A stretch of 59,054 bases of DNA. Source: JADJWR01 sp964509545. GTDB lineage: Bacteria > Pseudomonadota > Gammaproteobacteria > Burkholderiales > Burkholderiaceae_F. The stretch spans positions 1 through 59,054 of the forward strand of contig CAZDXQ010000019.1 of assembly GCA_964509545.1 (NCBI GenBank). The letters are read 5' to 3'. Positions 1 through 7,620 of this stretch are shown here, piece by piece. The notes beneath the pieces were generated by a model. The model was not told the origin of the DNA, did not search any database, and saw only the letters and a program-made list of their open reading frames with translations. Both the position numbers and the translations under genes were made by a program. Position 1 is the stretch's first letter. The number at the start of each line of letters is the position of its first letter.

Positions 1-2
1 TC

Positions 3-92
3 GAAGGAGCCGCCACCTCAGCTCACCAGTTCAACAATCCGCGGGACATCGCCCCACAACACGCGTCCTGGAAGATAGCGCGCAAGCGCTAG
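3..92 (+). CDS. Possible 3' end of an upstream coding region
   Basis: Frame 3 is open from the window edge to a TAG at 90-92 and ends in a basic tail (WKIARKR). About 160 bases separate it from ugd. I recognise no family in these 29 residues and the start is outside the window. In an exosortase locus the upstream gene is often the exosortase or another assembly protein, but nothing here proves that. It could simply be a chance open frame. Confidence 0.25.
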   Translation, partial: EGAATSAHQFNNPRDIAPQHASWKIARKR

Positions 93-254
93 CCTTCCCC
101 GGCTACCGAATCCGATCGCGTTTCCGGGCCCTGCAGCGCACGACTCTCTCTTTGGCTCGACCGGGCTGGTACGCGCACCGACGTGCAGCCATCAGTTACG
201 CTCTCACGCGGGGTCCACCTACAATCTCCTTACGTCAGACTTGGCACGAAACTC

Positions 255-1583
255 ATGAAAGTCACCGTTATTGGAACCGGTTACGTTGGCCTGGTCACGG
301 GCGCATGCTTGGCAGACGTTGGCAATGATGTGCTTTGCATCGACAGCGACGCGACCAAGGTTCAGCGCTTGTTGCAGGGGGAGATCCCGATCCACGAGCC
401 GGGGCTGGATGCGATCGTTGCCCGCTGTGCCAAGGCCGGCCGGCTGCAGTTCTCCACCAGCTACGACGACGCGGTGGCTCACGCATCGCTGGTGTTCATC
501 GCCGTGGGCACGCCCTCGGACGAGGATGGTTCTGCGGACCTCTCGCACGTGCTGGCGTGTGCGCGTGAACTTGGCCAGCGAATCGCGCGCGATACGACAG
601 TAGTGGTGAAGTCGACCGTCCCGGTCGGCACCAATGACAAGGTCCGCAGCGCGATCGAACGGGAACTGCAAGCTCGTAACGCCACCGTGCGCGTCGCCAC
701 TGCGTCGAATCCGGAGTTTCTGAAGGAAGGGTTCGCGATCGAGGACTTCATGAAGCCCGACCGTATCATCGTCGGCGCTGATGATGCACAGGCCAAGCTG
801 GTGCTGCAGCACCTGTACGCGCCGTTCAATCGCAATCGGGACCGTGTGCTTTTCATGGACGTGCGATCAGCCGAGTTCACAAAGTACGCGGCCAACGCAA
901 TGCTGGCAGTGCGCATTTCATTCATGAACGAGATGGCCAACCTCGCAGATCGGCTTGGCGTCGACATCGAGGACGTGCGGCGCGGCATCGGCGCGGATCC
1001 ACGCATCGGGCCGCATTTTCTCTATGCGGGGGTGGGATTTGGCGGCTCCTGCTTTCCCAAGGACGTACGTGCGCTGGCTCACACGGCTGCGCAAGAAGGC
1101 GAGCCGGGAGAACTGCTGCAGGCGACGCAGCGGGTCAATGCCAGGCAGAGGCGGATCCTGTTTGATCGAATCCGCGATTTCTTCGGGGGCTCGGTCGATC
1201 GTCGAGTTGTGGCCTTGTGGGGGCTGGCATTCAAGGCCAATACGGACGACATGCGAGAGGCTTCGAGCATCGCCATCGTGGAGGCTCTGACCGGCGCCGG
1301 CGCGCACGTGCGCGCGTACGATCCGGTGGCGCAGGAGAACGCTCGCCGCATTTTTGCTGGCAACGGTCGTGTGCATCTCGCTGACTCGGCGCGCGAGGCA
1401 TGCCGCGGGGCTGATGTGCTGGCCGTTGTGACCGAGTGGCTGGAATTTCGCAGCCCAGATTTTGAATGGCTGGCGGAGACGCTGGGAAGCCGAGCGCTCT
1501 TTGACGGGCGCAATCTTTACGAGCCGGAACAAGTGCGTGCGGCTGGCTTGCATTATGTTGGCATCGGTCGCGGGCGCATGTGA
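255..1583 (+). CDS. ugd: UDP-glucose 6-dehydrogenase
   Basis: Cytosolic enzyme oxidising UDP-glucose to UDP-glucuronate with two NAD+, supplying an acidic sugar nucleotide for exopolysaccharide. The 442-residue protein has the N-terminal Rossmann motif GTGYVG at 7-12, a central dimerisation segment and the catalytic-cysteine motif GGSCFPKD with Cys266, followed by the C-terminal UDP-binding domain with the FKANTDDMRE motif. Length is normal for the family. An ATG 72 bases further upstream is in frame, but the Rossmann strand begins at 255, so 255 is the start. The stop overlaps the GTG of the next gene (ATGTGA), so the two are translationally coupled and form a pathway pair: make UDP-GlcA, then epimerise it. 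Confidence 0.95.
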   Translation: MKVTVIGTGYVGLVTGACLADVGNDVLCIDSDATKVQRLLQGEIPIHEPGLDAIVARCAKAGRLQFSTSYDDAVAHASLVFIAVGTPSDEDGSADLSHVLACARELGQRIARDTTVVVKSTVPVGTNDKVRSAIERELQARNATVRVATASNPEFLKEGFAIEDFMKPDRIIVGADDAQAKLVLQHLYAPFNRNRDRVLFMDVRSAEFTKYAANAMLAVRISFMNEMANLADRLGVDIEDVRRGIGADPRIGPHFLYAGVGFGGSCFPKDVRALAHTAAQEGEPGELLQATQRVNARQRRILFDRIRDFFGGSVDRRVVALWGLAFKANTDDMREASSIAIVEALTGAGAHVRAYDPVAQENARRIFAGNGRVHLADSAREACRGADVLAVVTEWLEFRSPDFEWLAETLGSRALFDGRNLYEPEQVRAAGLHYVGIGRGRM

Positions 1584-2557
1584 CCGAACTCGTGCTTGTC
1601 ACCGGCGCGGCCGGATTCATCGGCTATCACGTGGCAGACGCTTTGCTGTCGCGTGGCGAAACGGTATTGGGAATCGACAGCCTCAATGATTATTACGACC
1701 CTGCGCTCAAGCTGGCGAGGCTCCAGCAACTGCGACAGCGGCCGCGCTTCGATTTCGTGAAAGTTGACCTGGCCGATCACCTCGCACTTGCCGCCGCACT
1801 CGGCCGCGTCCACGTCGACGGGATTATCCATCTGGCCGCCCAGGCGGGCGTCCGCTACTCGTTTACCAACCCGCGTGCGTACATCGACAGCAACGTCGTC
1901 GGTTTCCTGAATCTGCTCGAGTTCGCGCGCGCGAACCCGCCGCGGCATTTCGTCTACGCGTCGAGTTCGAGCGTATACGGCGCGAATACGAAACAGCCGT
2001 TTTCGCTCAGCGACCGCGTGGATCATCCCGTCAGTCTGTACGCGGCGACTAAGCGTGCCGATGAACTTATGGCTGAGGTCTACGCTCGTCAGTTCGCACT
2101 ATCGCTGACAGGCCTACGCTTTTTCACTGTCTATGGGCCTTGGGGCCGACCGGACATGGCGGCGATGAAATTCACCAGCGCGATTCTGGCGGGGGAGCCC
2201 ATAGACGTCTACAACCGCGGTGAGTTGAAACGCGACTTTACTTACATCGATGATGTCGTCGATGGTGTGCTGCGCGTCTTTGACCGAGTGCCCGCTGCAG
2301 ACGCTGGAGTCGCACATCGGATCTTTAATATCGGCAATCACCGGCCGGAGCCGTTGCTGAGGTTCATAGACGTTCTTTGTCGACTGCTGGGGCGCGAGGC
2401 GCGGATGAATCTGCTGCCGATGCAACCCGGCGACGTTTACTCAACCTGTGCCGACATCACCGAGATCCGGAACGAGTACGGTTGGGTGCCGACGACGACG
2501 ATCGATGAGGGCCTCCCGAAGCTCGTACGTTGGTACCAACGTTATTTTGGATTGTGA
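1580..2557 (+). CDS. UDP-glucuronate 4-epimerase-type NAD-dependent epimerase
   Basis: Extended short-chain dehydrogenase likely converting UDP-glucuronate to UDP-galacturonate. The 325 residues begin with the NAD motif TGAAGFIG (8-15), followed by a DYYDP segment typical of UDP-GlcA epimerases, the catalytic pair Tyr154/Lys158 in SLYAATK, and the RFFTVYGPWGRPDMA motif typical of this subgroup. The start is a GTG overlapping the ugd stop by four bases. Direct coupling to ugd supports UDP-glucuronate as substrate. Another UDP-hexose or UDP-uronate epimerase is possible, since specificity cannot be read from sequence alone. Confidence 0.88.
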   Translation: MTELVLVTGAAGFIGYHVADALLSRGETVLGIDSLNDYYDPALKLARLQQLRQRPRFDFVKVDLADHLALAAALGRVHVDGIIHLAAQAGVRYSFTNPRAYIDSNVVGFLNLLEFARANPPRHFVYASSSSVYGANTKQPFSLSDRVDHPVSLYAATKRADELMAEVYARQFALSLTGLRFFTVYGPWGRPDMAAMKFTSAILAGEPIDVYNRGELKRDFTYIDDVVDGVLRVFDRVPAADAGVAHRIFNIGNHRPEPLLRFIDVLCRLLGREARMNLLPMQPGDVYSTCADITEIRNEYGWVPTTTIDEGLPKLVRWYQRYFGL

Positions 2558-2868
2558 CCTGACCGCCGACGTAGCGTGACCGCCGCCGACTGTTGCGTCG
2601 CGGAAGCGGATCCTCGCGACACCGCTCGAACTTGGGGGCAGCCACGCAAGCGGCGCACGCCAACAATGCCGCGCTGCACTCGCCGGCCTGGCCGTTTGTC
2701 GGGAGGTTTTACACCTTGACGAAGTGGTCTTCGCCGCGCGGGGGGAATAGCAAGATCAATCAGTCGCTTAGCCAAAGACCTCCACCCTGGCATAGCGCTT
2801 GCATGCGATACCGATGAATCGCTACAGTGCGTCCCAACGACGCATGTTCGATCACGCGCAGGTCCACG
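2558..2868. other. Intergenic regulatory region before the HPr-rel-A module
   Basis: About 310 bases without a convincing gene; short open frames here lack family features. The right part holds the sigma-54 promoter listed separately. The left part (2640-2780) is where bound PrsR would be expected to act as enhancer-binding protein, but I can define no clear operator. No terminator hairpin is evident after the epimerase, so some read-through from ugd is possible. Confidence 0.6.
2787..2803 (+). promoter_or_regulatory. Sigma-54 (RpoN) promoter
   Basis: The sequence CTGGCATAGCGCTTGCA has GG at 2789-2790 and GC at 2801-2802, separated by exactly ten bases, with the flanking TGGCA and TTGCA of the RpoN -24/-12 consensus. 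It lies about 65 bases upstream of the ATG at 2869, a plausible leader. A sigma-54 activator, PrsR, is encoded at 9834-11186. The site resembles the promoter at 21278. Function is inferred, not shown. Confidence 0.72.
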
Positions 2869-3351
2869 ATGGAACAGAAGCCCAATTCCCGCCGAAAGTT
2901 GCTTCAGGGGTCGCTTGCCGCGCCGGTGGTCCTGACGGTGACGTCGCCGTCTGCACTTGCAGCGTCCTCCTTCAATGCGTGTATCGCGCGTGGCGCTAAT
3001 GAGCCGCCTCCATCTGAGCTTGTCACATCGGCGAAGGATAACTGGTACCGCGCCGAGTTCGCGGCGTACAAGTTCAGGCTGAATTCGGGCTCGGATCCAG
3101 CGAACAACCCGGAATACGAGTACTACTATCGAAATAAGGGTCAAGAGTGGCGCTACTATCGCCTGGATATTTGCGATTCGACGGGCGTGCTCGAGAGCGA
3201 TATCTACGGAATCAAGTCGTCACTCGGCAATCGTTATGTTTTGGTCTGGGTTGACAACGACGGCAAGACGGTCGCGTACGGCAGCTGCGGTCCGAATGGC
3301 GGATACGCTGTGTCTGCGAGTTGCTGGAACTCTTTCATCACGCAGAAATAA
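2869..3351 (+). CDS. Small secreted protein with twin-arginine-like leader, HPr-rel-A locus
   Basis: A 160-residue protein of unknown function. The N-terminus MEQKPNSRRKLLQGS carries a twin-arginine motif followed by a hydrophobic stretch and an ALA-A cleavage site near residue 31, so export is likely. The mature part is rich in Tyr, Trp and Ser and has four Cys (FNACIA, DICDS, GSCGP, ASCWN) that could form two disulfides once exported. Its ATG was chosen because the leader starts there; the longer in-frame ORF lacks a leader. It sits 45 bases before the PqqD-like gene and directly behind a sigma-54 promoter, making it the best candidate client of the adjacent PqqD/kinase/nucleotidyltransferase module. 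That role is inference. Confidence 0.75.
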   Translation: MEQKPNSRRKLLQGSLAAPVVLTVTSPSALAASSFNACIARGANEPPPSELVTSAKDNWYRAEFAAYKFRLNSGSDPANNPEYEYYYRNKGQEWRYYRLDICDSTGVLESDIYGIKSSLGNRYVLVWVDNDGKTVAYGSCGPNGGYAVSASCWNSFITQK

Positions 3352-3396
3352 CCTCGCCTTGGGCGCACAGGCGCGGGTTTCATACTCGCCAGCCTG

Positions 3397-3699
3397 ATGT
3401 CTTCCCGGTTCGATATTGCACCGGGAGTGAAGGCCGTCACTTTTGACGACGAGACAGTCGTCTTCAATCCGGCAAGTTGGGAAACGCATGTCTTGAATGC
3501 CGGGGCAACGCTCGTGCTCGGACTTGTCCAGGACGGTTGCACCGTTGCCGAAGTCCGATCAGTCCTCGCCGACGCGCTCGCCGACGAGGAAAGATCTTCC
3601 GCGGGCGAACATGCTGACCGCGTGCTCGGCGAGCTTCAATCGCTGCGGCTTATTGTCGAACGCGACGGCAACCGGGATGCGAGTCTCCGAGATCCCTGA
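3397..3699 (+). CDS. PqqD-family peptide chaperone, HPr-rel-A system
   Basis: A 100-residue PqqD-like protein. PqqD domains form a winged helix-turn-helix that binds leader peptides (RiPP recognition element). Visible features are the N-terminal beta segment around FDDETVVFNPASWETHVLNA and the C-terminal helices ending in LQSLRLIVERDG. As I recall, a TIGRFAM family (HPr-rel-A system PqqD family protein) describes exactly this neighbour of an HPr-kinase-related protein. It overlaps the kinase gene by 23 bases, implying coupled translation. The natural partner would be a peptide or protein substrate, plausibly the 2869-3351 product. No Shine-Dalgarno of note precedes the ATG. Confidence 0.82.
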   Translation: MSSRFDIAPGVKAVTFDDETVVFNPASWETHVLNAGATLVLGLVQDGCTVAEVRSVLADALADEERSSAGEHADRVLGELQSLRLIVERDGNRDASLRDP

Positions 3700-4591
3700 A
3701 CCTGAACTGGCGGCGCAGTTGGCCGGCGCCGGCATCGGACTTGATTTTGGTGCGGCGCGCGCTCGCGTCCGCGGCGATGCGGTGGGTCTAGCGAAGGCTA
3801 TAGCCGCCGTCTACCGGGATTTCTCGATTGACGAGCCGTCGGGGTTCTTCGACGTGACGGTACGCCTGCGGCGTGCCTACGGAATCCGGCGTTTCTTGCG
3901 CGAGCAGATCGAACTCGTCTTCGACGGGGGCACTCTTTTCGCACCTTATCCTGCTGATACTCACTTGCCGATGCTCGAGTGGGGAATCAACTTCCTGATC
4001 GCCCAGCGACTTGGATTTCACCTGCTGCTGCACGCCGGAGTAGTGGAACTCGGCGGCAAGGCGATCATCCTGCCGGCGCTGCCTGGCACGGGAAAAAGCA
4101 CGCTGACCGCGGCCCTTGCCACGCGTGGCTTCCGCCTCCTTTCGGATGAATTCGGCGTCGTGCGCTTCAGCGACGGGCAATTGCTGCCTCTGCTGCGGCC
4201 GGTGGCGTTGAAGAACGAATCGATCGACGTCATTGCGCGGTTTGCGCCGCGCGCAACGATCGGACCGAGGTTTCCGAAGACGCGGAAGGGGACGGTTGCT
4301 CACCTTGCGCCAGAGCCCGACGCCGTGGAACGGCGCCACGAACCCGCCCAGCCGGCGCTGATCGTCTTCCCCCGCTATGACTCGCAGGTGGAACTGGAGA
4401 TCGAGCCGGAAATGCCCTCGCGCGCGTTCGGCCGGCTGGCCGTGAATTCTTTCAACTACGAGATGCTCGGACCCGCTGCGTTCGATGCGGTATCGCGCCT
4501 GGTGCGCTCCAGCCGCGTTTACCGGCTCGCCTACAGCGACCTCGATCGGGCGACGGCAGCACTACGCGAACTGCTCGCTGCTTGTGGCTGA
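3677..4591 (+). CDS. HprK-related kinase A
   Basis: A 304-residue P-loop protein related to the catalytic domain of HPr kinase/phosphorylase. The Walker A motif GTGKST is at 137-142, preceded by the VVELGGKAIILPALP strand-loop typical of HprK and followed by LLSDEFGVV. True HPr kinase acts on the PTS protein HPr, which has no candidate here, so the substrate is unknown. The ATG at 3677 was chosen because sequence upstream in this frame merely shadows the PqqD gene. It overlaps PqqD by 23 bases and is followed by the nucleotidyltransferase, forming the HPr-rel-A set known from exosortase-bearing genomes. Confidence 0.87.
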   Translation: MRVSEIPEPELAAQLAGAGIGLDFGAARARVRGDAVGLAKAIAAVYRDFSIDEPSGFFDVTVRLRRAYGIRRFLREQIELVFDGGTLFAPYPADTHLPMLEWGINFLIAQRLGFHLLLHAGVVELGGKAIILPALPGTGKSTLTAALATRGFRLLSDEFGVVRFSDGQLLPLLRPVALKNESIDVIARFAPRATIGPRFPKTRKGTVAHLAPEPDAVERRHEPAQPALIVFPRYDSQVELEIEPEMPSRAFGRLAVNSFNYEMLGPAAFDAVSRLVRSSRVYRLAYSDLDRATAALRELLAACG

Positions 4592-4675
4592 TCGCTCCGC
4601 GAAAGCGGGGCAAGCCGTTGCGCGTGGATACACTTCGGGCCGATGACATCGACCCGAAATCGGCTGGAGCCGCAC

Positions 4676-5764
4676 ATGCAGTTGCTGCTCGCAGCCCTCG
4701 GCGATCCTGCCCAATGTTCGACGCTCGAGCTCGACGTCTGGGATCGCCTCGTGCGGACCGCGCGTGCTGCCCGCGTGCTCGGAGTCCTGGGCGCCCGGAT
4801 CGAGCGGGCCGGGATGATCAACGATGTGCCAGAACCCGTGGCCAATCATCTCCGCGCCGCAAAGGCGGAGGCGCGGTACCTGCGCCAGATGATCCTGCGC
4901 CAGTTGACGGTCGTGGCCGAAACGCTCCGTCCGTTGGCGGTCAGGCTGGTCGCGCTGAAGGGATCGGCCTACATCCTCCGTGATTCGCGGTGCGCCGAGG
5001 GCCGTATGCCCCGTGACGTCGACATCATGGTCGAGCGCAGCCGCCTCGACGAGGTTGAAAGAACGCTGCTGGCTGCAGGATGGGAATTCGAGAAGACGGA
5101 TCCCTACGACCAGCACTTTTACCGGGCCTGGTCGCATGAACTGCCGCCGATGCGGGCACCGGCGATGCCGCTGGAGCTCGACCTGCACCATGCCATCCTG
5201 CCGCCGCTGGGTCGGCTTCGGCCTGACACGGCCGCGCTGCTCGCTGCCGCGGAGCCCGTGTCCGGATGGGAGTGGTGGACCCTGAGCGCGGCCGATCAGG
5301 TGCTGCACGCATCGGCGCACCTGTTCCAGGACTCGGATTGGGTGAGCCGGCTGCGCGACCTGGTCGACATCGATGCCCTGATCCGGGAGGGCGCGGCGGC
5401 GAATCCACGCTTCTGGGTCGTACTCGCGGACCGCGCCCTGGAACTCGATCTGGCGGCGCCGCTTTGGTATGCGCTTGATGTCGTCGAAGACTGGCTGGGA
5501 ACGCCGGTCGAACTACCGACGCGTCAGCGGCAGGCGCTCGCCCCTGGCCGCCTGGGCCGATCGTTAACGCTGATGTTTGCCCGTCGCTGCCTTGCGGTGG
5601 TCCATCCCGATCGCGAACCGGGTTGGCGGGAGCGCTTATCCCGCTCCGCGATGAGCCTGCGCGCAACCTGGATGCGTATGCCACCGACGTTGTTTGCGTA
5701 TCACGCGGCGAACAAGGCGGTTCGGTCCATACGTCGCATTACGGAGCAGCAGGCTGCGATTTGA
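4676..5764 (+). CDS. Nucleotidyltransferase-fold protein (PF14907-like), HPr-rel-A locus
   Basis: A 362-residue protein resembling the 'uncharacterised nucleotidyltransferase' family. The signature is KGS at 95-97 followed by PRDVDIMV with Asp114 and Asp116, the two metal-binding acids of the polymerase-beta-like fold. A helical C-terminal half follows. The ATG at 4676 is preceded by GGAG six bases upstream and matches the usual family N-terminus; an ATG at 4643 is the alternative. It might transfer a nucleotide to a protein, small molecule or peptide. Position after the PqqD and kinase genes makes it the third enzyme of the module. Substrate is unknown. Confidence 0.8.
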   Translation: MQLLLAALGDPAQCSTLELDVWDRLVRTARAARVLGVLGARIERAGMINDVPEPVANHLRAAKAEARYLRQMILRQLTVVAETLRPLAVRLVALKGSAYILRDSRCAEGRMPRDVDIMVERSRLDEVERTLLAAGWEFEKTDPYDQHFYRAWSHELPPMRAPAMPLELDLHHAILPPLGRLRPDTAALLAAAEPVSGWEWWTLSAADQVLHASAHLFQDSDWVSRLRDLVDIDALIREGAAANPRFWVVLADRALELDLAAPLWYALDVVEDWLGTPVELPTRQRQALAPGRLGRSLTLMFARRCLAVVHPDREPGWRERLSRSAMSLRATWMRMPPTLFAYHAANKAVRSIRRITEQQAAI

Positions 5765-6180
5765 GGCAGGCGAGGGCTGTCGCCTTCTGCCGACGCAGAC
5801 CGGACCGTCTCCTGTCCGCAGCGATGATGCCTGCAGCCTCGCCATATCCCGCAAAATTGGTATATCCTCCCCTGCGACATCGATCAGGCGGCGCGCGTCG
5901 AAGGAACTAGAAGACGCGGCGGTTTGGATGACGGTCGTGTCCCGACTTCCTGGCGGGCCGCGGTTGCCGCTTATCCGGCTATGGAAGAGTCGGCATGTAT
6001 TTGTCACAGGGCAGGCGTACCCTGACCGCTGTCACTCGTCGAGGACGAGGGAATCGCGCTGATGCGCACGGGAAGAATCGGCGCTGCTGAGGGTCGATGC
6101 GCCGAGTCGGTTGAGTGCCTGCAGGTGTAAGTCTCGATGAAGGCTTTCGCCGTGCCAGTCGAGAGGGGAAATAAGAACGA
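5765..6180. other. Intergenic region before the priming sugar transferase
   Basis: About 416 bases with no gene I can support. Immediately before the sugar transferase ATG is a good ribosome binding site (GAGGGGAA at 6163-6170). No RpoN promoter with correct spacing was found; the best GG/GC pair near 5951 has a 12-base spacer. A sigma-70 promoter for the 6181-14002 set probably lies here, but I cannot place it with confidence. Confidence 0.5.
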
Positions 6181-7566
6181 ATGATCAGGTTGTTCCGGCA
6201 TCACGTTTCGGTTGGGTCGGTGCTGACGCTGATGGCCGACACCGCGTTGCTGTTCGCGGTCGTGCCACTGGCGGTCCGAGTGCACGACGGCAATGCGCAC
6301 GAGGTGATCGAAACGCTGGTTCCCGCCTGCGTCTTTGCGCTGCTGATGCTGTCGCTGAACGGCTCGCTCGGTCTTTATCGGAGAGAGGGCGGCACCGGCT
6401 TCGGCGGCCAGCTTGGCCGGGTCATGCTGGCGGTGGCAATCGGGATTCCGGTCGCCTACGTTCTGTTCTCGGTGACGCCGTATGGATACGCGGCGCGCAG
6501 CGCAATCGGTTACACGATCCTTTACACGCTCGCTGGACTCATTCTCCTACGGCAGATGGTGTTCTGGGCAAGCAGTTCCGGCGTCGGCGCCAAGCGTGTT
6601 CTGATCGTCGGCACGGGGGAGGAGGCCGCGGGTGTCGAGAAGGCCCTGGCGACGCTGGGTTACCCGTCGTTGTCGATCGTTGGTTTTTACCCGACCGGCC
6701 AGGAGAACGGCGCGCGTGCGGTACCCGAAGATCGCGTCCTGCCGACAACGCTCGGATTGGCCGAAGTCGTCGAAGGCTTGGGCGTCAGGGAAGTGATCGT
6801 CGCGGTGCGCGAGCAACGGGGTGGCGTCCTGCCACTTCGTGAACTGCTGGACTGCCGCATCAGTGGCATTCCGGTGACCGATCTGGCGGGCATGTACGAG
6901 CGCGTTCGTGGCGAGGTTCCGCTGGAGTCGCTGAAGGCCAGCTGGCTGATCTACGGCCAGGGCTTTGCGCAAGGCGGTCTGCGCGGCTTCGTGAAGCGGG
7001 CCTTCGACCTTATCGTCTCGGTGGTCATGCTCGTCCTGGCACTGCCCGTCATGATCATCACCGCGCTGGCCATACGCTGGGAAAGTCCAGGGCCGGTCAT
7101 CTACCGCCAGGAGCGCGTCGGACTCGGTGGCCGGCGCTTCATGTGCCTGAAGTTCCGCAGCATGCGGGCTGACGCCGAGCGCGACGGAGTCGCACGGTGG
7201 GCAGTCAAGGCCGACCCGCGCGTCACGCATGTCGGGCGCATCATCCGCAAACTGCGCATCGACGAACTGCCGCAGCTCATCAACGTGCTGCGCGGCGAGA
7301 TGAGCTTCGTCGGGCCGCGGCCGGAACGGCCGAGTTTCGTGCAGGAACTCAAGCGCGACATTCCCTTTTACGACATACGCCACAGCGTCAAACCCGGCGT
7401 CACCGGCTGGGCGCAGGTGCGCTACAGCTACGGCGCCTCGGTCGAGGACGCCCGCAAGAAGCTGCAGTTCGACCTTTACTACGTGAAGAATCACTCGCTG
7501 TTTCTCGATCTGCTGATCCTGGTCGAAACCGTGCGCGTCGTCCTCTTCCGAGAGGGCGCTCACTAG
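6181..7566 (+). CDS. Undecaprenyl-phosphate sugar-1-phosphate transferase, PEP-CTERM/exosortase associated
   Basis: Inner-membrane priming enzyme transferring sugar-1-phosphate from a UDP-sugar to undecaprenyl phosphate, the first committed step of exopolysaccharide repeat synthesis. The 461 residues begin with four to five membrane segments (about 12-125), then a nucleotide-binding-like domain (VLIVGTGEEAAGVEK near 140), a further membrane helix near 280 (FDLIVSVVMLVLALPVM), and the C-terminal bacterial sugar transferase domain with the motifs PGPVIYRQERVGLGG, LKFRSMR, IDELPQL and GPRPERP. It fits the TIGR03013-type transferase of PEP-CTERM loci. It is followed by prsK, prsR and prsT in the conserved order. 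Confidence 0.93.
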   Translation: MIRLFRHHVSVGSVLTLMADTALLFAVVPLAVRVHDGNAHEVIETLVPACVFALLMLSLNGSLGLYRREGGTGFGGQLGRVMLAVAIGIPVAYVLFSVTPYGYAARSAIGYTILYTLAGLILLRQMVFWASSSGVGAKRVLIVGTGEEAAGVEKALATLGYPSLSIVGFYPTGQENGARAVPEDRVLPTTLGLAEVVEGLGVREVIVAVREQRGGVLPLRELLDCRISGIPVTDLAGMYERVRGEVPLESLKASWLIYGQGFAQGGLRGFVKRAFDLIVSVVMLVLALPVMIITALAIRWESPGPVIYRQERVGLGGRRFMCLKFRSMRADAERDGVARWAVKADPRVTHVGRIIRKLRIDELPQLINVLRGEMSFVGPRPERPSFVQELKRDIPFYDIRHSVKPGVTGWAQVRYSYGASVEDARKKLQFDLYYVKNHSLFLDLLILVETVRVVLFREGAH

Positions 7567-7620
7567 GGCACCGCACGCGCCGCCTCCGCGCGGAACTGCT
7601 GCGGCCCCCGCCGTGCAGTC

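Noticed and set aside
156..171. Sigma-54-like TGGCTCGACCGGGCT before ugd
   Set aside because: The GG-GC spacing is nine bases and the -12 half lacks TTGC.
183..254. Longer N-terminus for UDP-glucose dehydrogenase
   Set aside because: The Rossmann fold of this family starts within a few residues of the first Met, matching the ATG at 255.
5951..5968. Sigma-54-like TGGCG...TTGCC before the sugar transferase
   Set aside because: The GG-GC spacing is twelve bases, not ten, so it should not be recognised by RpoN.
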